A DNA stretch of 50,481 nucleotides. Origin: Steroidobacteraceae bacterium (GTDB taxonomy: Bacteria; Pseudomonadota; Gammaproteobacteria; Steroidobacterales; Steroidobacteraceae). Of this stretch, positions 11,172-19,581 are shown piece after piece; the stretch's first letter is position 1, and each line of letters starts with the position of its first letter. The DNA is taken from positions 1 to 50,481 of the forward strand of contig JALORP010000013.1 in NCBI GenBank assembly GCA_025458865.1. Reading direction: 5' to 3'. The notes under the pieces are model-generated. The model was not told where the DNA came from. It saw nothing but the letters and a program-made list of their open reading frames with translations, and did no database searches. A program made the translations under genes and the position numbers.

Positions 11172-12290
11172 TCAGATCGAGTGCTTCGCCAGTCCGTCCC
11201 AGTCGAGGCGGAATCCGAGCCCGGGCGCGGTGGGCGGCGCGATGCGGCCGCCGCGCAGCTCGAGCCCCGGCTCGATGAACTTGTCTATCTGGTAGAGGTC
11301 GGAACGCGTCCCGAAGGTCTCGACGGCCACCACGTTCCTGAAGGCCGCGGCCAGGTGCACGTTGATTTCCGGGTAGAGGTGCGGCGACACCGGCACGCCC
11401 GCCGCGTCGGCCATGGCGAGGATGCGCAGCGCCGGCGTGATCCCGCCCACGACCGGCGTATCGAGCCGCAGGACGTCGAGCGCCCGCGTGGCGATCAGTT
11501 CGTGGAAGTACCCCGGGCTTCCCTGCTCGTCGCCGATGGCGACGGCGACGGGCGAGCGGCGGGTGAATTCGCGCCGCTGCGCCGCGTGGTCGATGGGGAA
11601 TGGATCCTCGATCCAGCGCAAGCCGTGCCGCTCCCAAAGACGGGCCGCGCGCAGCGCGTGCTTCACCTCGGACCAGACGCCGTTCACGTCCGCCGCCAGC
11701 GCGGCGTCCGGGCCGACCGTCTCGCGCGCGGCCGCAATGCGGCGTTCGTCAGCTTCGGGCGCCAGCATCCCGGCGGCGATCTTGAAGAAGCCGCAGCCAT
11801 CCGCCCGCCAAGCAGCAAGCTGGCGCTGCATCGGCTCGCAGTCGAGCGGATCCTCCTCGTAGTACCCGGTCACGAGCAGCGCCTCGCAGTCGTTCCGGTA
11901 GCCACCGAGCAGTCGGTGCAGAGGAACACCAGCGACCTGCGCGCGAAGGTCCCATAGCGCGATGTCGACGGTGCCGATGCTGCGCATCACCGCACCGGTG
12001 CGGCCCGCAAGGAGCGTCGCGTCGTGCATCTGCCGCCACAGGCGCTCCACGTTCCACGGGTCCTGTCCAACGAGCAGCGGTGCGAGGTTGTCGCGCACGA
12101 TCCGGTCGAGCGCGATCCCGCGAGACTTGTGGAATCCGTAGCCGCGGCGGCCGCTGGCGAGCGTCACCCGCACGACCAGGAAGTCGCGAAGGGCGATGCG
12201 CAGGCCCGAGGCCCACACCGGTCGCTGGAGGGGCAGCGATACGGTGAGGGCCTCGACCCGCTCAACCAGGTCCTGGGGCACGTCGGGCAC
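11172..12290 (-). CDS. Enolase-superfamily protein (MR/MLE) 2, K-x-A variant
   Basis: 372-aa MR/MLE-type protein, clearly different from its neighbour. Metal ligands are present: D201/N203 (ADVNG), E228 (WIEDP) and D254/E255 (IGDEQG), with a conserved H304 (SPHLYPE). The usual K-x-K base motif reads K170-I-A172, so the second lysine is missing, pointing to a reaction of different stereochemistry or an altered function. I chose the GTG at 12290, two bases after the TGA of the isomerase gene; CTG/ATG starts further up lie inside that gene and give an arginine-rich leader. Possible roles are dehydratase or epimerase on a sugar acid; the sequence does not decide. Confidence 0.8.
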   Translation of the reverse strand: MPDVPQDLVERVEALTVSLPLQRPVWASGLRIALRDFLVVRVTLASGRRGYGFHKSRGIALDRIVRDNLAPLLVGQDPWNVERLWRQMHDATLLAGRTGAVMRSIGTVDIALWDLRAQVAGVPLHRLLGGYRNDCEALLVTGYYEEDPLDCEPMQRQLAAWRADGCGFFKIAAGMLAPEADERRIAAARETVGPDAALAADVNGVWSEVKHALRAARLWERHGLRWIEDPFPIDHAAQRREFTRRSPVAVAIGDEQGSPGYFHELIATRALDVLRLDTPVVGGITPALRILAMADAAGVPVSPHLYPEINVHLAAAFRNVVAVETFGTRSDLYQIDKFIEPGLELRGGRIAPPTAPGLGFRLDWDGLAKHSI

Positions 12291-12292
12291 CG

Positions 12293-13183
12293 TCAGTGCG
12301 TTCCGGGCTTGTCGTAGAGATCGAGGTAGCGGACCAGGTCCTCCTTCAGGCGGAGGCTCTCGGTGATGACGTCGATGTCGTTGCAGCCGCGGTAGTTCAC
12401 GCACACGTACTCGAGCGCGATGTTGCCCGTGTAGCCCTGCCGGGCCAGTTCCTTGACGATCGCCTCGAAGTCGAGGATCCCTTCCTCATAGCGGCACTGC
12501 AGGCGCTGGCGGTTCGCCTGGCGCGCGTGAACGTGGCCGGCGTAAGGGATCAGGGCGTGGACGTCCTCGATCGAGTGGCCCTGCGGCATGAAGTGCGAGT
12601 AGTCGAGGCTCACCTTGAGTCCCGGTACGTCGGCGAGCATCTGCTTGCAGGTGGCCAGCGTGCCCATGATGGACTCGCTGTGCGGCTCAGGCCGGACCTC
12701 GACGCCGCGCTCGCCCGCATAGTCGACCATGCGGCGCAGTTCCTCGCGGGCGATGGCGTAGACCTGCTCGAAGGTGAAGCCCTCCTCCTTGTACTTGATG
12801 CCGGAGCTCAGCGTGATGCCCGGGCAGCCGATCTCCTGGCAGAAGCGCGTGAAGGACTTGAACATCTCGAAGTTGTCGTCGCGCGCCGCCTGGTCGGGCT
12901 GCGTCAGCGTGCACTTGAGTTCGTTCTTCAGTTCGTCGACGAACTTGTTCCTGAACCATATGAAACTGTCGTCGACCTTGAGCTCGAGCGGGTCCATGAT
13001 CCGGCGGACGTCGTCGGCCGCCTTGACGGGGTCCTGGCGGACGAGCGGCCAGTCGATGTGTGCCCAGCCGATGGCGGTATTGTGAAAGCCGAGTGCCTTG
13101 ACGATCTGCGCGGCCCCGGCGAGCGGCAAATAGCCTCGTAGGTGCTGAATTCCGAAGCTCCAGCAAGGGATCCCGAGTTCCAT
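12293..13183 (-). CDS. TIM-barrel sugar phosphate isomerase/epimerase 1
   Basis: 296-aa protein of the AP_endonuc_2 (xylose-isomerase-like TIM barrel) family. Metal-site features include RPEPHSES (Glu/His), SLDYSHFM (Asp/His) and HVHARQANR, ending with a conserved IALEYVCV glutamate. These enzymes isomerise or epimerise sugars, keto-sugars or inosose-like compounds. The ATG at 13183 has AGGAG six bases upstream; an adjacent TTG would be too close. It is the first gene of the minus-strand operon, 92 bp downstream of the TGAAACGTTTCA palindrome. Two more members of this fold are at 23249 and 31886, with little mutual similarity by eye. Confidence 0.82.
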   Translation of the reverse strand: MELGIPCWSFGIQHLRGYLPLAGAAQIVKALGFHNTAIGWAHIDWPLVRQDPVKAADDVRRIMDPLELKVDDSFIWFRNKFVDELKNELKCTLTQPDQAARDDNFEMFKSFTRFCQEIGCPGITLSSGIKYKEEGFTFEQVYAIAREELRRMVDYAGERGVEVRPEPHSESIMGTLATCKQMLADVPGLKVSLDYSHFMPQGHSIEDVHALIPYAGHVHARQANRQRLQCRYEEGILDFEAIVKELARQGYTGNIALEYVCVNYRGCNDIDVITESLRLKEDLVRYLDLYDKPGTH

Positions 13184-13269
13184 CAACAGCTCCTTCGGCG
13201 TGACAAGGGAAAGGGTGGTCGACCGTTCGGCTCCGGCGTCGTTCGTCGGACGAGAGTCGCCTGAGTCGA

Positions 13270-13298
13270 ATTAAATGAAACGTTTCAATTGCGATCAG
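13270..13298 (-). promoter_or_regulatory. Possible promoter of the isomerase-E1-lacI operon
   Basis: On the minus strand CTGATC (13298-13293) and TTTAAT (13275-13270) stand 17 bp apart, with the palindrome in the spacer. The -35 match is weak; the arrangement would fit simple repression. Confidence 0.3.
13276..13287. promoter_or_regulatory. LacI-type operator TGAAACGTTTCA (copy 1)
   Basis: Perfect 12-bp palindrome with the central CG typical of LacI/GalR operators. An identical copy is at 20372-20383. It sits 92 bp from the isomerase start and 215 bp from the plus-strand operon start, so one bound regulator could affect both directions. Confidence 0.8.
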
Positions 13299-13450
13299 GC
13301 TAGCATAGCCACACAACAGCGGCAATCCAACCTCGAGCAGCAAGGCCTGCAGCGGGCTATATTCTACAACAATGGCGCGCGATACCCCGGTTGGCGGTGC
13401 CGCCTGCGAGCGAGCCCCTGCTTCGTCCGGGGTCGCTGGACGTAGAGGAT

Positions 13451-13478
13451 TTGAAACGATATTATCCTCCGCTACGGA
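13451..13478 (+). promoter_or_regulatory. Possible promoter of the HADH-Cox-E2 operon
   Basis: TTGAAA, 16 bp, then TACGGA. The left half TTGAAACG equals the left half of the LacI-type operator, and the distance to the TA pair (22 bp) is the same as in the TonB-receptor promoter at 20371. The right half of the palindrome is not conserved. Confidence 0.3.
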
Positions 13479-13502
13479 TCGAGTCCAACAGGAGCGCTGC
13501 AT

Positions 13503-14429
13503 TTGGAGGTCCTCGTCGTCGGTGCCGGGACGATTGCCAGCCGCGTTGCGCTGGCCTGCAGCCTGTCCGGGCATGGCGTGAAGGTCCTCGGCCGTCCGGG
13601 CGGCTCCTACGCCAGGGCCCGCGAGTCCATCGACGGCGGCTTCGGCGAGCTCGCTGCTGCGGGATTGCTGCCGGCCACCGCCTCGGGCTGGCGCGAGCGC
13701 CTGAGCTTCCTCGATCCCGGCGACGGAGCAATCCTCGCGGACCTGGCCATCGAGGCCGTCAATGAGGATGTCGCGCTCAAGCAGTCCGTATTCGAGATGC
13801 TGGAGTATCGCCTTCCCGCCCGGGCGATCCTCGCCAGCTCAACCTCCGGCCTGCCGGTGGATGCGATTGCCGCTCGCTGTGGGACCCCGCAGCGCGTCGC
13901 GGTCATGCACTTCGCAAACCCGGCGCATCTGATGCCGGCGGTGGAACTCGTGCCGGGCACCAGGACAGACGCCAGGACGATGGATTTCCTCGAGGAGTTC
14001 GTCCGCGGGCTCGGCAAGCAGCCGGTCCGGCTGAAGCGCGACGTCCCAGGGCACATCTTCAACCGCATCCAGTTCGCCATGCTGAGGGAAGCCATGGCGC
14101 TCGTTCGCCAGGGAGTTGCCTCGCCGGCGGACATCGACGGAGTGGTGAAGCGCGGCCTCGCGCTTCGCCTGGCCGAGGAGGGTCCGCTCGAGAAGATGGA
14201 CCTGGCCGGCCTCGAACTCGTGTCGAGCGTGGCGACCTACCTGTTTCCTGACCTGGACGCTTCCCGCAGTCCCGACGTCATCGACTCGATGCTGCGGCAG
14301 GGGTGGCGCGGCGCGGCAAGCGGGCAGGGGTTTCACGCCTGGGACGAGCAACGGGTCCGCGACGTGCTCGAGCGGCGCAACGCGGAGGTCATCCGCCACC
14401 TGCGGAGGCTTGCAGGAATCGCGGATTGA
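13503..14429 (+). CDS. 3-hydroxyacyl-CoA dehydrogenase-family protein
   Basis: 308-aa two-domain NAD-dependent dehydrogenase. The N-terminal Rossmann domain has VVGAGTIASRVA (GxGxxx variant). The middle segment ASSTSGLPVDAIA and HFANPAHLMPAVELV carries the catalytic Ser/His region (HFxNP). The C-terminal domain contains GHIFNRIQFAMLREAMALV. Family members oxidise 3-hydroxyacyl-CoA, but the group also includes L-gulonate 3-dehydrogenase (lambda-crystallin type), which would fit the sugar-acid setting better. The TTG at 13503 has AGGAG eight bases upstream and no better start exists. First gene of the operon leading into the molybdenum hydroxylase. Confidence 0.8.
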   Translation: MEVLVVGAGTIASRVALACSLSGHGVKVLGRPGGSYARARESIDGGFGELAAAGLLPATASGWRERLSFLDPGDGAILADLAIEAVNEDVALKQSVFEMLEYRLPARAILASSTSGLPVDAIAARCGTPQRVAVMHFANPAHLMPAVELVPGTRTDARTMDFLEEFVRGLGKQPVRLKRDVPGHIFNRIQFAMLREAMALVRQGVASPADIDGVVKRGLALRLAEEGPLEKMDLAGLELVSSVATYLFPDLDASRSPDVIDSMLRQGWRGAASGQGFHAWDEQRVRDVLERRNAEVIRHLRRLAGIAD

Positions 14430-14431
14430 CG

Positions 14432-14449
14432 GCGCCGCTCGCGCGGCGC
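14432..14449 (+). other. Intercistronic GC hairpin
   Basis: Inverted repeat GCGCCGC-TCGC-GCGGCGC directly after the HADH-family stop, without a T-tract. Likely an RNA-stability or attenuation hairpin rather than a terminator. Confidence 0.35.
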
Positions 14450-14490
14450 GAGGTATGGACAGTCGGAGCCTCACATAGAAGGGCCACAAG

Positions 14491-15378
14491 ATGTATCCCG
14501 CAAGCATAGAGCAGTATCACCGACCCGCGACAGTCGACGAGGCGCGTGCCGCCTACGCCGCCGCCGGCGGCGAGGCGATGTACATCGCCGGCGGCATGAG
14601 CCTCATGCAGGCCATGAAGTCCAGGGTCCTGTCCTGCAGGGCCTTGATCGACCTGAGTCAGGTCAGCGAACTCAGGGGCGTCGAGAATTCCGGCGGCCGG
14701 GTGCGAATCGGAGCGATGACCCGCTATCGGGCGGTCGCGGAGTCACGCGCGGCCCTCGGGCCCTACCAGGCCCTCGCCGACGCGGCGGATCGCGTCGGCG
14801 ACCGGCAGGTGCGCAACCGCGGCACCGTCGGCGGCAGCCTCTCGTGGAATTTCGTCGTGGCCTGTACGCCGGTCGCCGCGCTGGCCTGCGGCGCCTCGGT
14901 CTCGATCCTGCGGGCCGACGGTCGGCGGGAGTCGCTCGCCATCGACGACTTCCTGCAGGGGCCGATGACGACCGCGCTCAGCGAGGGTGACCTGCTGCTC
15001 GGCATCGAGATGCCGGTTCCGGCGAATCCCGCCTCGAGCGCCTACCGCAAGTGGGGCGTGGTGGTGGATGCACTGCCGACCATCGGCGTGGCCGTCTTCG
15101 TGGAACTCGCCTCCGCGTCGTCCTGCCGGAATGCGCGCATCGCCGTGGTCGGCCTGCCCGGCGGCCCGGCGCGGACGCCGCGGGCGGAGGCGCGTCTCAA
15201 GGCGGCGGACCTCGGGGATCCGTCGTCACTCGCCGCCTGCGCGAAGGCGGCGGCCGAGGAATGCGATACCGCCGCGGACCCGTGGATCGGGGCGAGCTAC
15301 AAGTCGCACCTGATAGAGAGGCTCTGCCTCGAGATGATCGGCACTGCCGTCCGGCGTGCAAGGAGCCAGATGTCATGA
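14491..15378 (+). CDS. Molybdenum hydroxylase FAD subunit (CoxM-like)
   Basis: 295-aa FAD-binding medium subunit of a xanthine-dehydrogenase-family enzyme. The flavin motifs are YIAGGMSLM (normally AGGQSL) near residue 33 and [16 protein letters not shown] near 108, both contacting FAD. The C-terminal domain is the CO-dehydrogenase flavoprotein type. It passes electrons from the small 2Fe-2S subunit to the acceptor. GAAGGG precedes the ATG. The stop overlaps the CoxS-like ATG as ATGA, and the order M-S-L is the standard cox order. Cytoplasmic or membrane-associated through CoxG. Confidence 0.9.
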   Translation: MYPASIEQYHRPATVDEARAAYAAAGGEAMYIAGGMSLMQAMKSRVLSCRALIDLSQVSELRGVENSGGRVRIGAMTRYRAVAESRAALGPYQALADAADRVGDRQVRNRGTVGGSLSWNFVVACTPVAALACGASVSILRADGRRESLAIDDFLQGPMTTALSEGDLLLGIEMPVPANPASSAYRKWGVVVDALPTIGVAVFVELASASSCRNARIAVVGLPGGPARTPRAEARLKAADLGDPSSLAACAKAAAEECDTAADPWIGASYKSHLIERLCLEMIGTAVRRARSQMS

Positions 15379-15875
15379 CCAGGGAAATCTCAGTCACGGT
15401 GAACGGCACGGTTTATCGCAAGCAGGTACCCGTACGCCTGCTGCTCGTGGACTTCATCCGCGACGTGCTCGACCTCACCGGTACCCACCAGGGCTGCACC
15501 TACGAGGGTGTCTGCGGTGCCTGCACCGTCCAGCTCAACGGCGAGGCGGTCAAGTCCTGCATGATGCTGGCCGTCCAGGCCGACGGGCAGCAGGTCACGA
15601 CCATCGAGGGCCTCGCCAGGAACGGCGTGCTGCACCCACTGCAGAAGGCGTTCAAGGAACACCACGGCCTGCAGTGCGGCTTCTGCACGAGCGGCATGAT
15701 CATGAATGCGGAGGAATTCCTCCGCACGAATCCCCGCCCGACCGAGGACGAGATCCGTCACGCGCTGATCGGCAACATCTGCCGCTGCACGGGCTACCAG
15801 GGCATCGTCGCGGCCGTGTCCGCAGCGGCGGAAGAGATGTCCGCGGCCGGCACGCCGGCGAAATCGGGCTCCTGA
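15375..15875 (+). CDS. Molybdenum hydroxylase 2Fe-2S subunit (CoxS-like)
   Basis: 166-aa small subunit with two 2Fe-2S clusters. The plant-ferredoxin cluster uses C41, C47, C50 and C62; the second uses C101, C104, C136 and C138 (CGFC and CRC). The first spacing is C-x5-C ([11 protein letters not shown]), whereas the common pattern in CoxS-like subunits is C-x4-C; the reading frame is intact, so this is a one-residue insertion and not a sequencing slip. The subunit relays electrons from the molybdenum centre to FAD. Starts at the ATG overlapping the CoxM-like stop; the CoxL-like subunit follows after 22 bp. Confidence 0.92.
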   Translation: MTREISVTVNGTVYRKQVPVRLLLVDFIRDVLDLTGTHQGCTYEGVCGACTVQLNGEAVKSCMMLAVQADGQQVTTIEGLARNGVLHPLQKAFKEHHGLQCGFCTSGMIMNAEEFLRTNPRPTEDEIRHALIGNICRCTGYQGIVAAVSAAAEEMSAAGTPAKSGS

Positions 15876-15897
15876 AGGAATCGCGGAGGACTGCGAC

Positions 15898-18303
15898 ATG
15901 ACGACCGTCGAAAAGGGTTGGATCGGGGCCCGCTACACGCGCCGCGAGGACCTCAGGCTCCTGACCGGCAAGGGCCAGTACCTGGCGGACCTGCGCGTGG
16001 TGCGGGACCCGCTGGTGGTCAAGTTCGTCCGGAGCTCCGTGGCTCACGCGCTGATCAAGTCGATCGACGTATCGGCCGCGGCGAAACTGCCCGGCGTGGT
16101 GGCCGTGCTGACCGGGGCCGACATTCGCGACAAGATCAGGCCCTTGCCGACACCCTCGACGGTGCCGCTGCTGCCAGGGCACTACCCCACGCACTGGCCG
16201 CTCGCGGTCGAGCGGGTCCGGTTCCACGGCGAGCCCGTGGCCGCCGTCGTCGCCACCGACAAGTACACCGCCGAGGATGCGGTCGAGCTCGTCCAGGTGG
16301 AGTACGAAGACCTGCCGCCGATCACGGACCCGGAGAAGGCGCTGCTCGCGGACAGCCCCCTGGTCCATCCCGACATCGGCACCAACGTGATGTTCAGCAT
16401 GGTGCTGACCGGCGGACTGACCGAAGCCGAGCAGGCCGCGAACAAGGCGCGCGTCGACTCGATCTTCGCGACGGCCGACGTCGTCGTCAAGGAGCGCTTC
16501 TATGGTCATCGCTGCGGCGTGATGCCGCTCGAGACCCGCGGTGCGGTGGCCTCCTTTGATCCGGAGGCCGGGCTGCGGGTGTGGATGTCGACCCAGCGGC
16601 CGCACATCGACCGCCTGGTGTTCTCCGAGCTCTTCGACATCCCCCAGAACCAGGTCCAGGTCAGCGCGCCGCGCGACCAGGGCGGCGCGTTCGGCGTGAA
16701 GGCGCCGGTGTACCGCGAGCCGATCATGATCGTGTACCTCACCAAGCTGCTCGGCAGGCCGGTGCAGTGGATTGAGACGCGCGAGGAGCACCTCATGGCG
16801 GTGAGCCAGGAGCGTGACCAGATCCACGAGCTCGAGCTCGCCGCAGACAAGCAGGGCCGGATCCTGGGTCTGCGCGACCGCGTGATCGCCGACAACGGCG
16901 ACAGCTGCGAGGGCGTTTTCTGGGGCTTCATCATGCCGTTCTACGGCGCCGCGCTGGTCCCGAACGCCTACCACATACCCGATTGCGACATCTCCATCAC
17001 CGCAGTCGCAACCAACAAGTCGGCGCTGTCGCCGGCGCGGGCCTTCGGCAGCCTGCCAGGGCGATTCGCGCTCGACCGGGCAATCGACATGCTGGCTCGC
17101 AAGGTAGGCAAGGACGCCGCCGACGTTCGCCGCATGAACCTGATCACGCAGCTGCCCTGCAACATCGCCACCGGCGTGCACTACGACAGCGGCAACTTCG
17201 TCGGCGTCTGGGACAAGCTCGTGCAGCACATCGACGTGCCGAGGTTCCGCCAGGAACAGCGTGCGGCGCGGGCCGAGGGGAGGTACATCGGCCTCGGCTT
17301 CGGCGTTGCCGTGCACGCCTCCGGCGTGGCTTCCGAGGCGCTGGTGCCGATGGAGGGCCAGCCCGGCTACGGCTCGGCGACGCTGAAGATGGACTCGAGC
17401 GGCACCGTCACGGTGTTCGAGGGCGATGCGCCGCAGGGCCAGGGCCACGAGACGACGATGGCGCAGATCGCGGCCGAAATCCTCGGCCTGGACCCCGAAG
17501 ACGTCACCGTGCGGGTCGGCGACACGAACAACACGCCGTTCGCCTCCGGCACCTTTGGCGCACGCGGCGGCTCGTACACGGCGAGCGCGGTTGCCATGGC
17601 GGCGAAGGCCATCCGCGACAAGATCGTGAAGGTGGTGGCTCATGACCACAAGCTCGAGCCGGACCCTGCTCACTTCCGCTTCGAGGCGAAGTCGATCTGG
17701 CACAAGGATCGGGCCGAGGCGTTGACCAGCATGGCCGGCGTCTGCAACCGGATCATCATGAAGCCGCTCGACCTGCCGGCCGGCGCGGACGCGAGCCTCG
17801 AGCACACGGCTTTCTTCGAGGCCAAGGAGCCGATGATGGCCTTCTCCGCGCACGCCGCGATCGTGGAAGCAGATCCTGCGAGTGGCGAGTTCAGGATCCT
17901 GCGCTATATCAGCTCGGAGGACGTGGGTCGCGTGATCAACCCGCTCATCGTCGAGGGCCAGGTCCGCGGCGGCGTCGTGCAGGGACTCTCGAACGCGATG
18001 TTCGAGGAGTTCATCTACGACGAGAACGGCCAGCAGCTCACCTCGAGCATGGAGAACTACATGCTCGCGAACGCCGCTGATGTGCCGAATATCGAGATCC
18101 TGCACGCCGACACGCCGTGCGAGCACACGCCGCTCGGTACCCGTGGCATGGGCGAGGGGGTGCCGGGCCCGGTGCCGGGCGCGCTGTGCAACGCGATCTG
18201 CGATGCGCTCGAGCCCTTCGGCATCGAGATCCGCGACCTGCCGGTTCGGCCGGACCGGGTCTGGGCGCTGCTGCAGGCGGCCAGGGCGCGCGCGGCCGGC
18301 TGA
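15898..18303 (+). CDS. Molybdenum hydroxylase large subunit (CoxL-like)
   Basis: 801-aa catalytic subunit binding the molybdopterin cofactor. N-terminal hammerhead domain (RREDLRLLTGKGQYLADL). Cofactor loops are seen at STQRPHIDRLVF, PRDQGGAFGVK, GQGHETTMAQI and SGTFGARGGSYTASA. The catalytic glutamate is E753 in RGMGEGVPG. The active-site loop of CO dehydrogenase (AYRCSFR) is absent. The equivalent region reads SPARAFGSLPGRFALDRAID (about 378-395), which also differs from the common RGAGRPE loop, so CO is not the substrate. Family members hydroxylate aldehydes or heterocycles with water as oxygen source. In this locus an aldehyde or sugar-derived carbonyl is plausible. GGAGGA sits 8 nt before the ATG. 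Confidence 0.9.
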   Translation: MTTVEKGWIGARYTRREDLRLLTGKGQYLADLRVVRDPLVVKFVRSSVAHALIKSIDVSAAAKLPGVVAVLTGADIRDKIRPLPTPSTVPLLPGHYPTHWPLAVERVRFHGEPVAAVVATDKYTAEDAVELVQVEYEDLPPITDPEKALLADSPLVHPDIGTNVMFSMVLTGGLTEAEQAANKARVDSIFATADVVVKERFYGHRCGVMPLETRGAVASFDPEAGLRVWMSTQRPHIDRLVFSELFDIPQNQVQVSAPRDQGGAFGVKAPVYREPIMIVYLTKLLGRPVQWIETREEHLMAVSQERDQIHELELAADKQGRILGLRDRVIADNGDSCEGVFWGFIMPFYGAALVPNAYHIPDCDISITAVATNKSALSPARAFGSLPGRFALDRAIDMLARKVGKDAADVRRMNLITQLPCNIATGVHYDSGNFVGVWDKLVQHIDVPRFRQEQRAARAEGRYIGLGFGVAVHASGVASEALVPMEGQPGYGSATLKMDSSGTVTVFEGDAPQGQGHETTMAQIAAEILGLDPEDVTVRVGDTNNTPFASGTFGARGGSYTASAVAMAAKAIRDKIVKVVAHDHKLEPDPAHFRFEAKSIWHKDRAEALTSMAGVCNRIIMKPLDLPAGADASLEHTAFFEAKEPMMAFSAHAAIVEADPASGEFRILRYISSEDVGRVINPLIVEGQVRGGVVQGLSNAMFEEFIYDENGQQLTSSMENYMLANAADVPNIEILHADTPCEHTPLGTRGMGEGVPGPVPGALCNAICDALEPFGIEIRDLPVRPDRVWALLQAARARAAG

Positions 18304-18357
18304 TCGCGCGCCGCACGCCACCTTTCAGTCACTGACCAGGGGTCGCCGAGCGACATC

Positions 18358-19551
18358 ATGTCCACGATCATCAAGATGCCGGCCTTCTCCGCCACCATGG
18401 AAGCCGGAAAGCTGCTGTCGTGGGTCGTGGCGCCGGGTGACGCGTTCGCCAAGGGTCAGGTGCTTGCCGAGGTCGAGACCGACAAGGCGGTCGCAACCAT
18501 CGAGGCGCCGGAGGCGGGCCGGGTGGTCGAGTTGCTGGTGACTGCCGGGGACGATGATGTCCCGGTGAACGCCGGGCTCGCCGTTGTCCAGTTCGAGGGT
18601 GAGCCAGCCGCTGTCACGCCGGCTGCCGCCAGTGCCTATTCCGTGGCTGCTACCGCTGCGCCGGTGGCGCAGCCGGTGGGGCAGGGGAGCACGCCGCCGC
18701 CCCCGCGGCGTCTGCGGGCCAGCCCGGCGGCCCGGGCGCTGGCGCGCAAGCGTGGCATCGACCTCGGGCAGGTCGCGGGCAGCGGACCACGGGGGCGCAT
18801 CGTGCGGGCGGACTTGAACGGCGTCCCGAAACCGGCCGCCGCCGGACCCGGGGCCGCTGCAGTAGCCGCGACTTCCGGCGACCGTGCGGCACAGATGCGC
18901 CGCGCCATGGCACGGGCGCTTGTGCATGCCAAGGCCACCGTGCCGCATTTTTACGCCGAGGTGGACATCGGCCTCGACGCGCTGCTGGCGCTGCGGCGGC
19001 AGGTCGCGGCGAGTGCCGCGGAAGGCCGCGGTCCAACAATCACCGCCTACCTGATTCGCGCCGCTGCGCTGGCGCTGCGCGAGGTTCCGGCAGCGAATCG
19101 TTCCTGGGCGGAGGACGCCATCCAGCAGCGCAGTGCCTGCCATGTCGGCTGTGCGGTCGGCCTGCCCGAGCGGGTCGCGCTGCCGGTCGTGCGTGACGCC
19201 GACCGGATGACGGTGCAGCAGATCGGGCAGGACCTGCAGCGCCTGACCGCGCTTGCGCGCGCCGACGCGCTCACCCAGCGGGACATGGGCGACGCATCGC
19301 TGACGATCTCGAACCTCGGCATGCACGGCATCGATCGCTTCTTCCCGATCATCAACGTCCCCGAGGCGCTGATGCTCGGCATCGGCCAGGCGCGCAGGGT
19401 CGTGTCCGTGGTCGGCGACCTGATCGGCGTCAGGACGGTGATGAGCTGCACTGCTTCCGTCGACCACCGCGTCGTCGACGGCGAGCTGGCAGGCAGGTTC
19501 CTGCAGTCATTCAGGCGCGTCATCGAGAGTCCGCAGCAGCTCGCGGACTGA
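18358..19551 (+). CDS. 2-oxoacid dehydrogenase E2, dihydrolipoyl acyltransferase
   Basis: 397 aa. Residues 1-80 are one lipoyl domain with the lipoylated K43 (ETDKAVA). An Ala/Pro-rich linker follows. Residues ~115-155 are the peripheral subunit-binding domain (RASPAARALARKRGIDL, SGPRGRIVRADL). Residues ~180-397 are the catalytic CoA acyltransferase with the SVDHRVVDG active site (H370, D374). It must serve the E1alpha/E1beta encoded on the opposite strand at 8010-10013, since no other E1 is present. The unusual point is that E2 sits after a molybdenum hydroxylase and not after its own E1. E3 must come from elsewhere in the genome. Confidence 0.92.
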   Translation: MSTIIKMPAFSATMEAGKLLSWVVAPGDAFAKGQVLAEVETDKAVATIEAPEAGRVVELLVTAGDDDVPVNAGLAVVQFEGEPAAVTPAAASAYSVAATAAPVAQPVGQGSTPPPPRRLRASPAARALARKRGIDLGQVAGSGPRGRIVRADLNGVPKPAAAGPGAAAVAATSGDRAAQMRRAMARALVHAKATVPHFYAEVDIGLDALLALRRQVAASAAEGRGPTITAYLIRAAALALREVPAANRSWAEDAIQQRSACHVGCAVGLPERVALPVVRDADRMTVQQIGQDLQRLTALARADALTQRDMGDASLTISNLGMHGIDRFFPIINVPEALMLGIGQARRVVSVVGDLIGVRTVMSCTASVDHRVVDGELAGRFLQSFRRVIESPQQLAD

Positions 19552-19581
19552 TTAGCGGTCAGCTACCCAGGAGATCGTTGC

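Larger units (their letters stand above)
13184..13502. other. Divergent promoter region between two catabolic operons
   Basis: 319 bp, locally AT-richer than its surroundings. It contains the TGAAACGTTTCA palindrome (13276-13287), possible promoter elements for both strands, and a half-operator TTGAAACG at 13451 near the plus-strand operon. No gene is supported here. Confidence 0.7.

Noticed and set aside
15898..18303. Annotation of the Mo enzyme as CO dehydrogenase
   Set aside because: The CO dehydrogenase active-site loop AYRCSFR is missing.
15700..18321. 873-residue open frame on the minus strand opposite the CoxL-like gene
   Set aside because: Composition (His/Arg/Val/Leu/Asp-rich without any motif) is that of an antisense shadow in GC-rich DNA; the plus-strand CoxS and CoxL proteins have clear motifs.
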